A stretch of DNA of 64,000 nt from Manduca sexta (GCF_014839805.1 NC_051142.1:806001-870000); one strand, 5' to 3'; positions 51,231 through 63,856 are shown, numbered from the stretch's first letter. Translations and numbers: made by a program. Notes: a model not told the origin generated them from the letters alone.

Positions 51231-53379
51231 ATTATAAAGGTTGTGCATTCCTTTTTTGGTTTGATGTAGTGTATTGTGGAATTCAAGTAACCATTGCTGT
51301 ATGAAACGTCATTATGAAGATATTTTCCCTTTCTTTATAACAAGGTTCGGAAAATCCATCAGAAATAACGTTGAATGGAACGACGTTCCAATCAGTATGA
51401 CCAAAGCTTTTTCTCATCGCTCATCTGCCATTGATTGCAATATTGCGCCGAGCAAGTGACTTGTTTTGACGTGCGCTGTTCCTTAAGAATTGCCAAATAA
51501 CAAGGTCAAATTAAAATGTTCTTTATTTTACAGTTTATAATGTATTATGGCGTCTCAAATATTTTTATCGTGCTTAGTAAAACTGACTACAATTATTTGT
51601 AACTACAACTTATAAGAGATTATAGTCGAAATAACTATTTTAATTTAGATTTCAGAAGGATCATGATTTTGAAACACTGGGATTGTGTCTTCTATAAAAT
51701 ATTTTTATAATGTTACTGGTAATTTGAAAGCAAACATTAGAAGTTTTAAAATAATTTTAATCTAACAAAAAATATGCTAATGGAAATTAAATCTTCATAA
51801 ATTTAGTAGCAGTTGTTGGTAACAAAATTGACAATGCAAATATATTTATCATAATAAAAGTACCTATGAACCAAAACCCGATTATAAATTATCTTGTCAT
51901 CACTAAATCCCGTACAAAAACAAAGTACGTGATCGCACAACGTAGCAATTTCCGGACACATTTTTTTTCTATTTTTGGATGGCAATTAAGTTGCTTTAAT
52001 TTAGGCTCCGGAAAACTCAGTCATAGTGACGGTTGGACCGGTTCAACTTGTACAATCGTCTACAAAATTAGATGAGCTGTTAATTTTTTTTAAATTACAT
52101 TTATATACCTACACAGTTTCATTGAGTCGTTTTTTCTTTATGTAAAATAAAAAAAATACGTAGTAATTTATTTTTGTGCAAAATAATTGTAAGGATGCAT
52201 TAGTTAGGATACTGGAAACTTGCTCGGATATTTCTGAGACTGACTGTACAATGGCGTTGATAATGTTTACCGATCAGCCAAATCGCTAATAACCATAAGT
52301 GAAAAAGTCCTGGGAATATTCGTTAAATAAATCTTATTTTTTTTACGTAGTTCTTTTTATTAATAATTGTTGAAACAGCAACATATTGTTTTTGTGAATG
52401 AATAATGTTATAGTATTTTTATTATATTTGGTTTACATACATCTGTAAAATTAAAGATTAATAAAAAAAATCTAGTAAAAAAACAACGTTAAAAATTTGG
52501 CTATGGCGATCAAAGTCAATCCTTTTTAAATAAAAAATTTTTTTTTTTTTTTATTATAGTTTGAGTGATATAATTTTGTGTGACTATGCACATTCTTCCG
52601 ACCCAGGTGTGGTGAACATTTATCGAGCGCCACTGTACTAGCCGAAGGATATTTTTTACGTTCACAACGGCTGTATGGCCTTCTTTAGAGAATGGTTGCC
52701 GAAAGTCGCTACAGGTGATATTACTAATTTAGGACGTGACGCTTTAGATGTTTCTAATTAATTACTCAATGTGCTGTATAAAAAGATCAGCTGTATTATT
52801 TGCGAGCATAATTCCGTATCGTAATAATAAAAGAAGAAAAAAAATATTTTCACGTTTTTATTATCTTTTCAATAACGGACAAATTTATAATAAAAACTTA
52901 CAATTTATTCTAAACAGAGGACAGTATTTTAATAAAATGGAAAAATATTTTGTTTCTAAGATTTGAAATTCTTTTTGTAGACCGATTTCTCAGAAGTTTG
53001 ATTTCGTGTGAACTGTGAGCAGATTGATCGTTTAATGCCTTAAGGAAACTAAAGGTACGAATTACTGAAAAAAAAAATGGCTGAACCAATTAATTTTGTT
53101 GGTTCTATAATAATAGCAATTTAATCGTTTTTTACTTCATAGATGTGAATATCATTTTCAGGTATTTTGTAAGAAAAAAATATTGTTTGGTGTTACTTCG
53201 TATTTTATTACTAATAAGCTTAAAAAAATAAAACGCAAAGTATGAAGATATTGACAAATAAAAAAAATACTGGCTAGTTTTAAAAAAAACAATAGAAAAA
53301 AATTAACCTGTGTTACCAGACTTGAGTAATATTTTTTTATTTTTAACAATTGTCAGTCTGTTTTGCTGAGAATGTCAAC

Positions 53380-53480
53380 CGCGTCGGAATGCGGCTGCGG
53401 CGACCCATTTACAGACCCCCCACCGCCACCCCTCCGCGCTCTGCTCTTGCAAACCCAATGGCGTGGGCAACGGTCCTGCG
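53380..53480. promoter_or_regulatory. Small GC-rich island with a C-rich run
   Basis: GACCCCCCACCGCCACCCCTCC lies, in parts, in an otherwise AT-rich region. No frame and no splice sites were recognised. Promoter or enhancer identity is speculative. Confidence 0.2.
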
Positions 53481-54199
53481 TGCCCTCGTTATGTTCATTC
53501 CGTAATGCGAAATTACTAACATAACAAAACATATTATTATAATTAACATTTAAAATTCGAACTCCATTATTGTGGCTGAATGTTTAACCGTTACGTTGCC
53601 AAAGAATAAAATAAAATAATAAAAAATATATTAGCTGTGATTCATAAATTGGCTTGCAATAAAAATTTTAATCTTAGTTAAAAATATGAGTGTTAATGTA
53701 ATACTAATGCATTATCATAAACCTTAGAGTCTACCCATTAGAATTATTACAATTTAATTTTTGATAATTAAGTAGTAAGTACATTTTTTTTCATACTCAA
53801 AGATTAAGACATACATAATCATAAAACCTAAATACCTGTTCAAGATGAGGCATGCCTATGTTCAAAATTCATCAATAACATTCTGTAGGTAAAGATCATT
53901 ATCTACGCAATAGGTCAAACATCATTTAACTATCGATTTTCAACACATTCCACTGTATAAAGTTATTTATTTCGCTAATGTTACACTAAAATAACTAATA
54001 ACCTATACAATTTCCATTCTCCGATATTTATACCGATTGCAATATATTCACAAGGTTGTTGTCGCTTAACGTAACACCAACATAAAATGATTCATTATCT
54101 CGTGATTAATTAATATTATATTTTGACCCACTATTTATCTTGCAATCGCAGCCGGTTATGCCTTCGATGGCGCTACATTCCAATATGGCAGAGGTTCCC

Positions 54200-54376
54200 A
54201 ACTTACAGCTGCTTTAAATAAACCTAATCTCAATCTTTAATCCGATTTTGAGAATGAACCAATCAAAATAATTCATTTGTGAGCATGTCACAAAATACTT
54301 TGTTTTTCATTGGACCCTTTTTGAGATAGATTGAAAACAGCGATTGGGATCGTTTATTGAAAATGGCGGTAAGTCA
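54200..54376. mobile_element. Palindromic MITE, family P
   Basis: The left end ACTTACAGCTGCTTTAAATA and the right end GAAAATGGCGGTAAGT are inverted repeats, continuing through AACGATCCCAATCG-like text. Best-preserved copy of the family; about 176 bp. Confidence 0.7.
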
Positions 54377-54470
54377 CCCGCGAAAGGATTGTTTTCTTTA
54401 TTGATTGAGCTATAAACTTCTAGAGAACATCCTATCATAATTTATTGCTGTAAAATTTGGATTGCTTCGG

Positions 54471-54698
54471 TGGTGTAGTTGTATTGCTTGCGCGGTACGA
54501 TACAGTTCTGAAGTCTCAGGTTCAAATCCTGGGTCGAGGAAAACATATTTGCGTTTTTGCTCAATATTAACCTGGAGTCCGGAATTTGCGCCCGATATAA
54601 GATAGGATATAAGGAACACATTTAGCGAAAACTGGGTGACCTGGTTGCACCTTTGCCCACCTCTTCAGTGATAAAAGCGTGATGTTTGTGTGTGTGTA
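54471..54698 (+). mobile_element. tRNA-derived SINE, family 2
   Basis: The head has box A-like GGTGTAGTTG and box B GGTTCAAATCC. The body follows the copy at 11906-12151 (GCGCCCGATATA, GTTGCACCTTTGCC, GATAAAAGCGTGATG). Confidence 0.75.
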
Positions 54699-57110
54699 AG
54701 TTTAAACTATGGATCATAATGTTGTGTACATATTATCACAAATTAAAAGAAAATAAGAAACTATTGTCTTTTTTCCTTAAAGGAAGGCAAGCTAGCCTAT
54801 CGGTCGTCTAAGTATTGACTTCTGAGTTCTAACTTTAAATATCTATAAAACGAATGTCAGGGAGTAGTAAGAATGAAACTTTTTGTGTTGCTGAATTTTA
54901 AGAGTGGATTCGCAAGAGAGGAATATTTCAGCATCATCAATTACTAATCTATTGTACAAGTTCATAAATTCTACTCAATAGAAACGGTAGAAAAATTACC
55001 TAAATGAGAAATAACGTGACACAATCCTTTAAGTTTGAGAAACTCCATCATTGTTGCTAGGTATCTACTTCGTTTAGATCCGGATCCGAAAAAAAACTTG
55101 CTGACAAGTGACACGTGTCATCTATTTTCATGTATTATTTGATATCTTCCTGGTATTGTTTTTTGTTAACAAATATGTCATTGAAGGTAGCTTGTAGGTA
55201 ACTTGATAAGCCCGTACATTTGATACGAGCTACTAATATTTTGCATGTAAATTAATGTATAATAGATTTTAATCAATAGGCGGGTCACGTAGTCTTTAAT
55301 AATATATCAGTTGAAAACAGATCTGAATAAGTCGTAGGTTCTTTATTAAAACCAACGCATAATATTTTATTACCCTTTATAATCACCCTTATACAAATTA
55401 CGTAATGTATGCCAAAAAGGGCTTTAAAATTGAATGCATACGGTTTAATAAAATTCCCCGAAACAATGTCGGTACGTGTCTAAGTAATCCTGTGGCTACG
55501 ATTAAGCGATGATGACCGCGTCTCTACCTAACGGGACAACAGTACCGCGACAAACGCTTAAGAACGCGCCCTCACGGTAATAATCATCGAAATAACCTGA
55601 ACCGTACGAGGATTTATTCCATAGATCAATGTGTGGCTAGAAAGGATAACCTATCGCTAGGTTAAAGAGCAAAACCGTGCTGAAGCAAAGGCGATGCATT
55701 AATGTCAAAATTAATATAACTATTAATATGTACTAATTTTAAACTTCACGTAGGTATTTGTTTAAAAAATCTTACCAAATGTATATTTGATTAGTAAATG
55801 CTTTTGTGTTATTCGTTTAAGTGGCCATAAAACACAATGTAATTCCCGGTGACCTACAAACTTTAAATTTGGCAATACTCCCGGATTGTGGCACAAATTA
55901 ATAATTAAACTCGTATAATGTACATCAAACCAGAATAAACCTTCATAATTTGAAACATAAACAAGTAAATAAAAATGTTAATATTGGTACGGAACCCACT
56001 CGAGTCGCGTTCCACTCTGCCTTAACAGTTTTTATGCCAAGTCTACGCATATTACAGGGCTATGACACCTGTCGCGTTTACAAATGAAATCAGAAATGTA
56101 TCGAGTGTTAAAGTACCGAGGTTGGTGCGTTTAACAGTCGTTTTAATAGAATGTCGAGGTCGCGTTCGAATGTAGACCTAATGTTATTTATTTGCCCGTT
56201 ATAAATACGAACCATTGTAATTATAGTGGCGTAAGACGAAGCTCGCAAAAATTTGCTAATTATAAAACCATTGAGCATTTTACGTTAATTTATTTAAGAA
56301 TAAATCTTAATGATAAGTAATATTATTCATGTACTATTTGATTGACATGACATACTAAAATCGACAGTTATTTTTACAACTCGATTAAATACTTTATCGA
56401 TAATCGTTGCTGAGTCTATGGTACAATGGTTAAACATTACGCGCGGGCTAGTCACGTCAATAGTTAAAAATTGGCGACAACCGCGCGTGTTTCTAACAAA
56501 AATAGCAACGCGGATGTACGATTGGCCTGGATTATTTCAAGGGAAACCGCATGTTTTAGCGTAAAACGGAATATCTATAGTGGGTTATGTAGTAACGTAA
56601 ATATCATGAAATATAACTACGATTTTATTATGCAGAGTAATGGCTTTACATTATATAATTAATATTTTATTTAATCGTTTTTATTATTTCCGATTTCCTG
56701 TTTTTCACAGTGAGAATTTTTGGGGAACAAAAACTAAGAGCTTAATGCATTTACTTACACTATACAGACTTATTGCCATAAATTATATTCAAAACAATGA
56801 TATTATAAGAGTTTATTCGTATAATTAAAAGTATTGTAAGTATAATGATTACATTAATTATATAAATAATATGTACTATCTCATTATTGTAATGTAATAG
56901 AGTATGTATTAAATAAAGGCACATTTCTTATATACAAAAAAAAATATTTCGTTCGCCACTAATCCCAAACATATCAACACCTTATATTATATAATTAATT
57001 ATTTTATTGCTACAATCGGTTTTCTAAAATATATATAATATATTAAACCAACACTAGCAACAGAAATGTATTGCCGTATTCAGTAAAATGATCGAAGGGA
57101 AAATAATTAA
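54699..57110. other. Non-coding stretch
   Basis: AT-rich with somewhat less AT-rich parts at 55500-55700 and 55985-56170. No gene, promoter or mobile element could be supported. Confidence 0.4.
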
Positions 57111-57129
57111 AATATGCTAATTGGAGGCT

Positions 57130-57230
57130 GACACAACGGTTGTTCGCGCTGGTTGTAGCGTCCAAGGTGTTCAACGTTTACTGCGAGCTGCGCCCGCGCC
57201 GCGCCGCGCTACATTACTAACGCATTACTA
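57130..57230. promoter_or_regulatory. Small GC-rich island
   Basis: GCGAGCTGCGCCCGCGCCGC is a short CpG-rich patch between AT-rich flanks. Candidate promoter by composition only. Confidence 0.25.
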
Positions 57231-57593
57231 ATTGACCAGTTGGAAATTGTATCTGACGACGGGATTCGGATATATGATGCATTCTTCGTGGAATTTTGCA
57301 CAATATCAAGTTAGTACGGGCGAATGGTATTGTATCTCAGAACAAAGTTCAGCGCTGTGTCTTCCATGCAACCTTCGTAAAATACCGAAAAGTACATATT
57401 TTAGGTTTATTTTATATAAGTACCAGAATGAATTATTAAGGACAACGTCTATTAAAACATGAGTACAGATTGTGGTAGAGATACAGTTACTAGACCACTT
57501 AACCCAATTTAAATTGTAAGATACGCCTAATTTGGCCATAAATCAATTGAGGGTAACTGTTGGGCGATACTCCGTATTCAAATTTCGAATAAT

Positions 57594-57917
57594 AATAATA
57601 ATGTCAGCCTTGTATTATATACTTGCCCACTCCTGAGCACGGGCCTCCTCTACTACTGAGAGGGATTAGGCCTTAGTCCACCACGCTGGCCCAGTGCGGA
57701 TTGGTAGACTTCACACACCTTCGAAATTCCTATAGAGAACTTCTCAGATGTGCAGGTTTCCTCACGATGTTTTCCTTCACCGTTAAAGCGAACGATAAAT
57801 TCACAAAGAATACACACATGATTTTTTAGAAAAGTCAGAGGTGTGTGCCCTTGGGATTTGAACCTGCGGACATTCGTCTCGGCAGACCGTTCCATACCCA
57901 ACTAGGCTATCGTCGCT
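57594..57917 (-). mobile_element. tRNA-derived SINE, family 1, copy 3
   Basis: Minus-strand SINE closely matching the copy at 43077-43412. A 17-bp target duplication TTCAAATTTCGAATAAT is present at 57577-57593 and 57918-57934. The tail is (TTA)n. Confidence 0.9.
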
Positions 57918-58558
57918 TTCAAATTTCGAATAATTATTTAATAATCGAATACAGTTGCAGGCATTGGTTGTTATCTTAAACCATTTATGGCCTACATAAC
58001 ACCTTAGGCCATTTAAGGCGCGAAAATTAATACACAATGAAATAAATAATTTATCTGCGGCATAAGTATTGCGCTACAATCGCCTCGTTAGCTAACAAGA
58101 GACAATAGATAGGTTGTCTTTGCTTTTGTTATTTATGGCACAACCCGCTCCATTATACAGTAACTTGTCTATGACACAACTTAACTAATTTGCGGTTTAC
58201 TAATGCGGTGTAGGTTGAACTAATTTAGTAAATATTGTGGAATGTAATGTTTATACGATTGAAAAATTAAAATGACAGTGTAACCACAGACCGTCGGATC
58301 AAATATGTTTTAAAAGCAACTGACGTGTTGTAGACTATTTTGTCGTTCATTAAAAATAATTGATTTGAAGCACGAAATGCATGAGTTATTATCATGCAGT
58401 AGCAATAATTATAAAAAATATCGTAGAATTTAATATTATTTTTAAATTTCAATTGAAAAACATTATATTTTCCTAGTTATTTACCATAGAGTATTTATTT
58501 TTCTCAAATTATTAGGGCATAGGCACCTTTGGCTAAACGTTCAATAGAAATTAGGTAT

Positions 58559-58986
58559 TAAAGATGTAACCGTTGATTGATTTCCCATATTTCGCTAATG
58601 CGAATATGCCAGTCCAATATTTGCAAATGCGGATATGAATATCGATTTTTTTTACTACATACGGTTATTTTATACGGTTAATGTTTTTGTTTGCTTATCA
58701 TATATTGTTCATAATAATGTATAAATAATAAAATAGATCCTATTACTTTGTGATCTTAGTAAATATTTGATTTAGGTATGTGTGTTTAGCACAGTTTGAT
58801 GTTTATTTTTGTTATCATAAAAATTGTTATTTTATATTTTTAAATAATAAGAAAACAATAAAAACATTGTCAATCAAATCTGTTGTATTTTAATTTCGTG
58901 AAAATTCATACTCCATGTGGAAAAGCATTGGCAAAATATATAATTCGCATAATTTATTGCGAATGCGAATATTCACTACATCACTA
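58559..58986. mobile_element. hAT-like MITE, second family (weak)
   Basis: It begins TAAAGATGTAACC and ends CTACATCACTA. The subterminal parts are inverted (CTAATGCGAATATG against TGCGAATGCGAATATTC). The flanks TTAGGTAT and TTAGACAT match in 6 of 8 positions. It ends 12 bp before the Helitron-like element at 58998. Confidence 0.5.
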
Positions 58987-58997
58987 TTAGACATCAA

Positions 58998-59638
58998 TCT
59001 ATATTATATAAAAATGAATGTCCATTTCCCTTGGTCATCGCATCACGCGTGAACGGATGGAACAATTGCGATTATTCTTTTTTGTTGTGTTAATTATTGT
59101 CAGGAGAAGGTTCTTGTGAAAGAAAAAAATCAAAAACTTGCGCGGAAAATTAGAAAATTTAAGAAAACTTAACGAATATATTAATTTTGTATAACTGTCA
59201 GTAGGGATTGCAATCCGGTCCGGCGGATCCGGTACGTTTTCGTTGCCTACCGGATCCAGCAATATCACCGGATCCGGTGGCTGGTTCCGATATAATAAGA
59301 AAAACGTAATTTCTCTATCAAAACCGTGCGAAAGTACTAAAAAACACGGCGTATGCAAAACCGAGGCGCGCGATGTTACCATCTGAACAAATTTTCAAGC
59401 GTCAAGGAATCATTTTTCCCCGTAGATTGTTCCTTATATTATGCCATGAAGTTATAAATATGCGCTATGTTGGACACCCAAAATACCAATCCGGATCCGG
59501 CGGAATTCTCGTGATTCCGGCTGAATCCGGCCGGATTTAAGTTTGTACCGGATTGCAATCCCTAACTGTCAGCGACTGACAGAATGCGCGCTGCAAATTC
59601 ATAGTTAAGACGGGACAACGTCGGTCGCGTCAACTAGT
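58998..59638 (+). mobile_element. Helitron-like element, host of a nested MITE
   Basis: It starts TCTATATTATATAAAAATG and ends GCGTCAACTAGT, i.e. TC/CTAGT ends as in the copy at 46781-47524. A separate MITE (59202-59564) splits it, with duplicated ACTGTCAG on both sides. Confidence 0.6.
59202..59564. mobile_element. hAT-like MITE with perfect 8-bp target duplication
   Basis: Perfect inverted ends TAGGGATTGCAATCCGG (59202) and CCGGATTGCAATCCCTA (to 59564), flanked by ACTGTCAG at 59194-59201 and 59565-59572. The interior carries many CCGGATCC-type boxes, giving it a distinct composition. No coding capacity. Confidence 0.9.
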
Positions 59639-61464
59639 ATCAAATAAAAAAAATACGTGGTAGATTTAAAAATTAAACACAGGTTAAAAATCTTACCTTA
59701 CCGTACGATCGTGCCTTAGTTTTATTCGGTGCAAATTTTGGTTGCGTTTATTTTTTATTTTTTAGCATAAAAGCTGACGTTGTTCTCTAAACGTACGGTA
59801 ACAAAGACCTTCAAATTGTAAATTAGAATCGTAAATAGAATTATTATGTTAATTTAATTTATATGTGACTTTGCACATCCATAGGTTACATGAATGAAAT
59901 AGTGCGTGAAAGTGTGGTTTATACGAAATGTCGATAGTTTTTATATTATCCTAAAAATGATGCTTCAGTAGATACAGTTTTATTGAGCTAGAACATTATC
60001 TTAATTATTTATTTACAAAACTATTGTTATGTTGTAATTTATTCATTTATGTTTTTTTTGTTGCTATAGAGTATTTTGTTTATTTATTGTAAACCTTATC
60101 ACTATTGATGTTATTTTGTCCATATTTTTTAATAACGAGATATTGTCTCAAAGTTTAAAATTTTGTTTAACGTTCAGGGACATTGAACACATTATGGCCG
60201 CCCTTTTTTTTAATTAATAATATAAAATATTTTTTTATCAGCTATCCTTAAAATAGGTATACTGCATAAAGAAGATTATATTCCTTTTATTCCTATATTT
60301 GTTGACTCTGAGTTGACTCGTATATCAACACAATTTGTATCGCATTACCCTCCAGAGCACGTTTTACGAAATACGGAAATCACAATTTACTTGTCCCGTA
60401 CTATGTTGCAAGCTAAGAAAGCCACGTGCTTCGACAATACGAGAATATACTTACGAACGGACGGCCTAGAACATCACATTTCTCTCGCAAGTCATTCACC
60501 TCACCACCATGACTAAGATGCGACTAGCACAAGGCTAAGGACACATGTATTACTAATTACACACTGAAGAAGTGCCTCTTCAAATATCACGTCTATTGTT
60601 ACTGTTCTTGGAGTTTGTTATTTGATATAGGTACATACGCATAAAGATAAATCATATTAATTATATCACGTCAATTATTTTATAAGAATATTATGCGTAG
60701 TAAGTAAATTGTAACCATCGAATGTAAAATGAAATTAATCATATTCCAATATAAAATATTAGTAACCATGTCATTGAACTGAACATGTCTAAAAATAAGT
60801 AACAGCGTATGGTTCGAATTAGTAAAGATTTCGTCATTAGTTACGTTATTTCCATTGCCATTAAAGTGGTCAATGAGACCGAGTTCTTTGTTCTCAAGTT
60901 CATGGGTTTGTATTTACGCTGGGGTGTAACAACCTTGTCTATTTTAGTTACCGCGTGGGTGACAGGGTACGTCGGCATCAGGGATAGACGACCTGCAACC
61001 ATCGGGGTCAAGGTTGTAGGAAAGTTACCATAAAAGTTTTCCTCTAACGTTAAACCGCCTAATGAGTCCACCTTGTTCGGGATACTGTGTATGTCGCTTG
61101 GAGTTAGTTTTAATTATCGATAAATCATTTTAGTAACGACATCTATCAAAGTGAATGTGGCGAATTGAGTGTCGGTAAAATGTGGTCAGTTTGTCATCGT
61201 TGTACTTAAGTCAATAACCAAGTAAGACTAAAAAGCAAACCGCAGTGCTGTACCTAAGTAACATATAATATAGTTTGTATCCTGATAAATACTCCGTTTA
61301 TGCTATGACTTGGCCAGTATAACTGACTTATATATTTCTACTTTCTCATTGACTATATCATATATGCAGTTATAGCAAAACTGTCAGTTAATTTAAGCAT
61401 TCTGTGACAACCGTAGCTATAGCAACGTGACCATCGTAATTGAAAATATATATAAGTATATTCA

Positions 61465-61560
61465 CACTTAAAAAAAGAAAAAATCGTCGACAGCTATTCT
61501 ATTGAAAAAAATATATATTCGGGCTCTGTACTTAAAAAAGAAAAAATCGTCGATTATTCT
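61465..61560. repeat. Local direct repeat
   Basis: ACTTAAAAAAAGAAAAAATC(GTCGA) and ACTTAAAAAAGAAAAAATC(GTCGA) occur about 64 bp apart, at about 61467 and 61531. A short tandem duplication in a non-coding region. Confidence 0.7.
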
Positions 61561-62924
61561 AATTAATATATTTGTCGAATTGTTATCTCCTGCAGCACTA
61601 TCATGTCAAATTCTTGAAGGAAATAATGTATCCTGACAAATATTTAGTGTGCAAAACGCACATACATATATCATTCATTGTTTAAATAAACTTGCACCTG
61701 TGTTAAAGTAGGTACCTCCGCTATCACAATAAATGGCGATATGTTTACGTCACACATAGTGCTGCGACCTTAAGATAATTATCGGTCGACGCCTCGTCTC
61801 ACGTAGCGTTCTTATCGAAAACTTACTTGTGGAACAACAAGGCAAGGACATTACTGTCGTACTGATAGATACAAGTTAAAGTATGTGATGAACCCATTCT
61901 CCTGTTTATTTGTGCATTTAAGCAATGTTTCGTTTAAAATTTGTGGCGGTTATCGTACTGATAAACCTATGGCTATTTCTGTCAAGGCGTTATCATATCT
62001 TTAAAATGATAAGTTTTGATAATTACCCCACGCACAACTGTATTTCATAGTTTTAACGCCATCATCTATTTTAAAGAATTTTTACTGGTATATTTGTTTT
62101 ATTAATAAAGGAAAATATGAGTTACAAAGTACATTTAAGTGTTTATTACATGTTATGCTATACGTGATTTGTAATTTGAGAAATTAATAACAACTTTCCA
62201 TATTGCTTAAATAAACCATAAATAAAACGCAGACAAAGCAGCTCGTCTGGCGTATCGTACAAATGACCGCTCGGCCTTGTCTAGGCCACGATGACGCCAT
62301 CTTGCGTGCGAATGAACTCCTTTTATTAGGACACAAAATTTCCATCTGTCTTACTCTTTGACGTTAAAAGCACCATAAGGCGAAAGAGATGCAAGATGTT
62401 TGATCACAACAACTCGATTTAATTATAGAATAAGACAAGATATACGTCACATTCGCTTACAGCTTAAAGATGTTTTTAACATTTCCTTGTATCAGTGTTC
62501 TTAAGTTCATTTTGAATGAGATCTTGTAGTCAATTTTAAATGCACTTACATATTTATTGAGTAGGAATCTGCATAAATAGACGTTTATAAAGCGGTGATA
62601 CGTTGTGTAATTGTCAGCTAATGACGTTGCTAAGGCAACTGCAATAGCTGTCTCTGTATTTGATAGCGATAACTGAGAAATGTCTGGGGGCAAGGGACTT
62701 TATTGAACGCTAATTGGTCTACCAGACAGACGTTGGAAACTGATATCCCCCTTTTATGTTTATTTAATCTGCGCGGAACCTAATGTCTGAGTGCAGAATA
62801 GATTACCAACAGTAGATTTAGCTTTAGTAGTATTAATAATTTTTACTAATTATATAATAATTTTTTTAATAAAGTATTGTATTAAATCGCCTACTGCATT
62901 TCATAGTCATCGTTTGCACCGTCG

Positions 62925-63090
62925 AATATAACGCCGCGGCGCGGTTAAGTTGTCGGTAGTATTGGGAGCGGCGCGGCGCGGCGACGGACCAGTCCTGCGC
63001 GCGAAAGGCGAAATGCTCGCGGCCGGCCGGTCGGTACAACCGGCTCCGTGAAGGCCGCACATCGCCCCTCCCCCACTCCCTTCCTTCCAA
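62925..63090. promoter_or_regulatory. GC-rich island, candidate promoter
   Basis: Dense CpG (GCCGCGGCGCGG, GGCGCGGCGCGGCGACGG, CGGCCGGCCGGTCGG). It lies 0.2 kb left of a second island at 63280-63450. The pair could be a promoter of the possible gene at 63.6 kb. Confidence 0.35.
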
Positions 63091-63279
63091 CGTATTAGTG
63101 AGTGTGTTTTATCGATAGACGATGCTTATTCTACTTTTAGACTTCAGGAGAAAATATAATTAAGCATGTCAAATCAATTTGTATCAGACTTATAAATTGT
63201 AACACAAAAATATTTTATAAAAACAAATGTTATGTTCACCAAAACGGCAATTCATTGAGTAAGTGCGTGTGACGCATTG

Positions 63280-63625
63280 GTTCGTTATCTCGGGCGAGCT
63301 TCGCCCTCGTAAACAGAATGCCAATGACACGAGGGGTCGGCGCGTCGCGTCGTATCGATAATAATATCGGGCCACTATCGCGCAACACTGGGCGCGCTGG
63401 CAAGGCCGCGCGACGCGCCGAGCGCCGCCCCGCGTCAGCCCGCGCCCGTGCGTGTACACAACACACACACGTTTCCAAACTACACACACACGCTTTGTAC
63501 ATTGTACCCAATAGGAATTTATTTGGACTCAGACTTGCGTACCATTTGTTTTGTTCCTTTTTGAACCGCATTTATTTTTTAATCCTTGCGCCGCGTCAAA
63601 CATAAACAATACCATTTTGTGGTAT
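63280..63625 (+). promoter_or_regulatory. GC-rich island and possible 5' UTR exon
   Basis: A CpG-rich block (GGGCGCGCTGGCAAGGCCGC) is followed by CA repeats (63460-63490) and a GTAAGT donor consensus at 63626-63631. A non-coding exon ending at 63625 would fit. Direction is inferred from the downstream acceptor. Confidence 0.35.
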
Positions 63626-63693
63626 GTAAGTGCGTTATCGAAATAATATTTTTGTATGAAATTTTGTCTAATCATTAATGTTTCTTGTTACAG

Positions 63694-63856
63694 ATTACCC
63701 AAGATGCTGGTTTCATCATTGGGTTGTAATCGTACGATTCCACTGACGAAAGAAAGTTCTTGCCGAAACAACGATAACGTATCAAGAATATGTGAGAAAC
63801 ACAACGCAAGACTGAATCCAACTGTTGCCTTAAAAATGAACAAACACGCGAGGTGA
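63694..63856 (+). CDS. Possible first coding exon, product unknown
   Basis: The stretch follows TTTCTTGTTACAG (acceptor), 68 nt after a GTAAGT donor. The first ATG is at 63704 (context CAAGATGC). The open frame runs about 50 codons to a TGA at 63854-63856, but AG/GTGATC at 63852-63853 could be a donor that opens a longer protein. The peptide is Lys/Arg/Asn/Ser-rich and resembles no family that I recognise. No other gene in the right 30 kb explains the GC-rich islands. Support is splice-site grammar only. Confidence 0.3.

Noticed and set aside
54471..54545. tRNA gene
   Set aside because: Box A and box B are present but the stems do not form a cloverleaf, and the text continues into a SINE body.
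63190..63605. Arg-rich frames on both strands over the CA repeat and GC-rich island
   Set aside because: They are explained by the low-complexity and CpG-rich composition.
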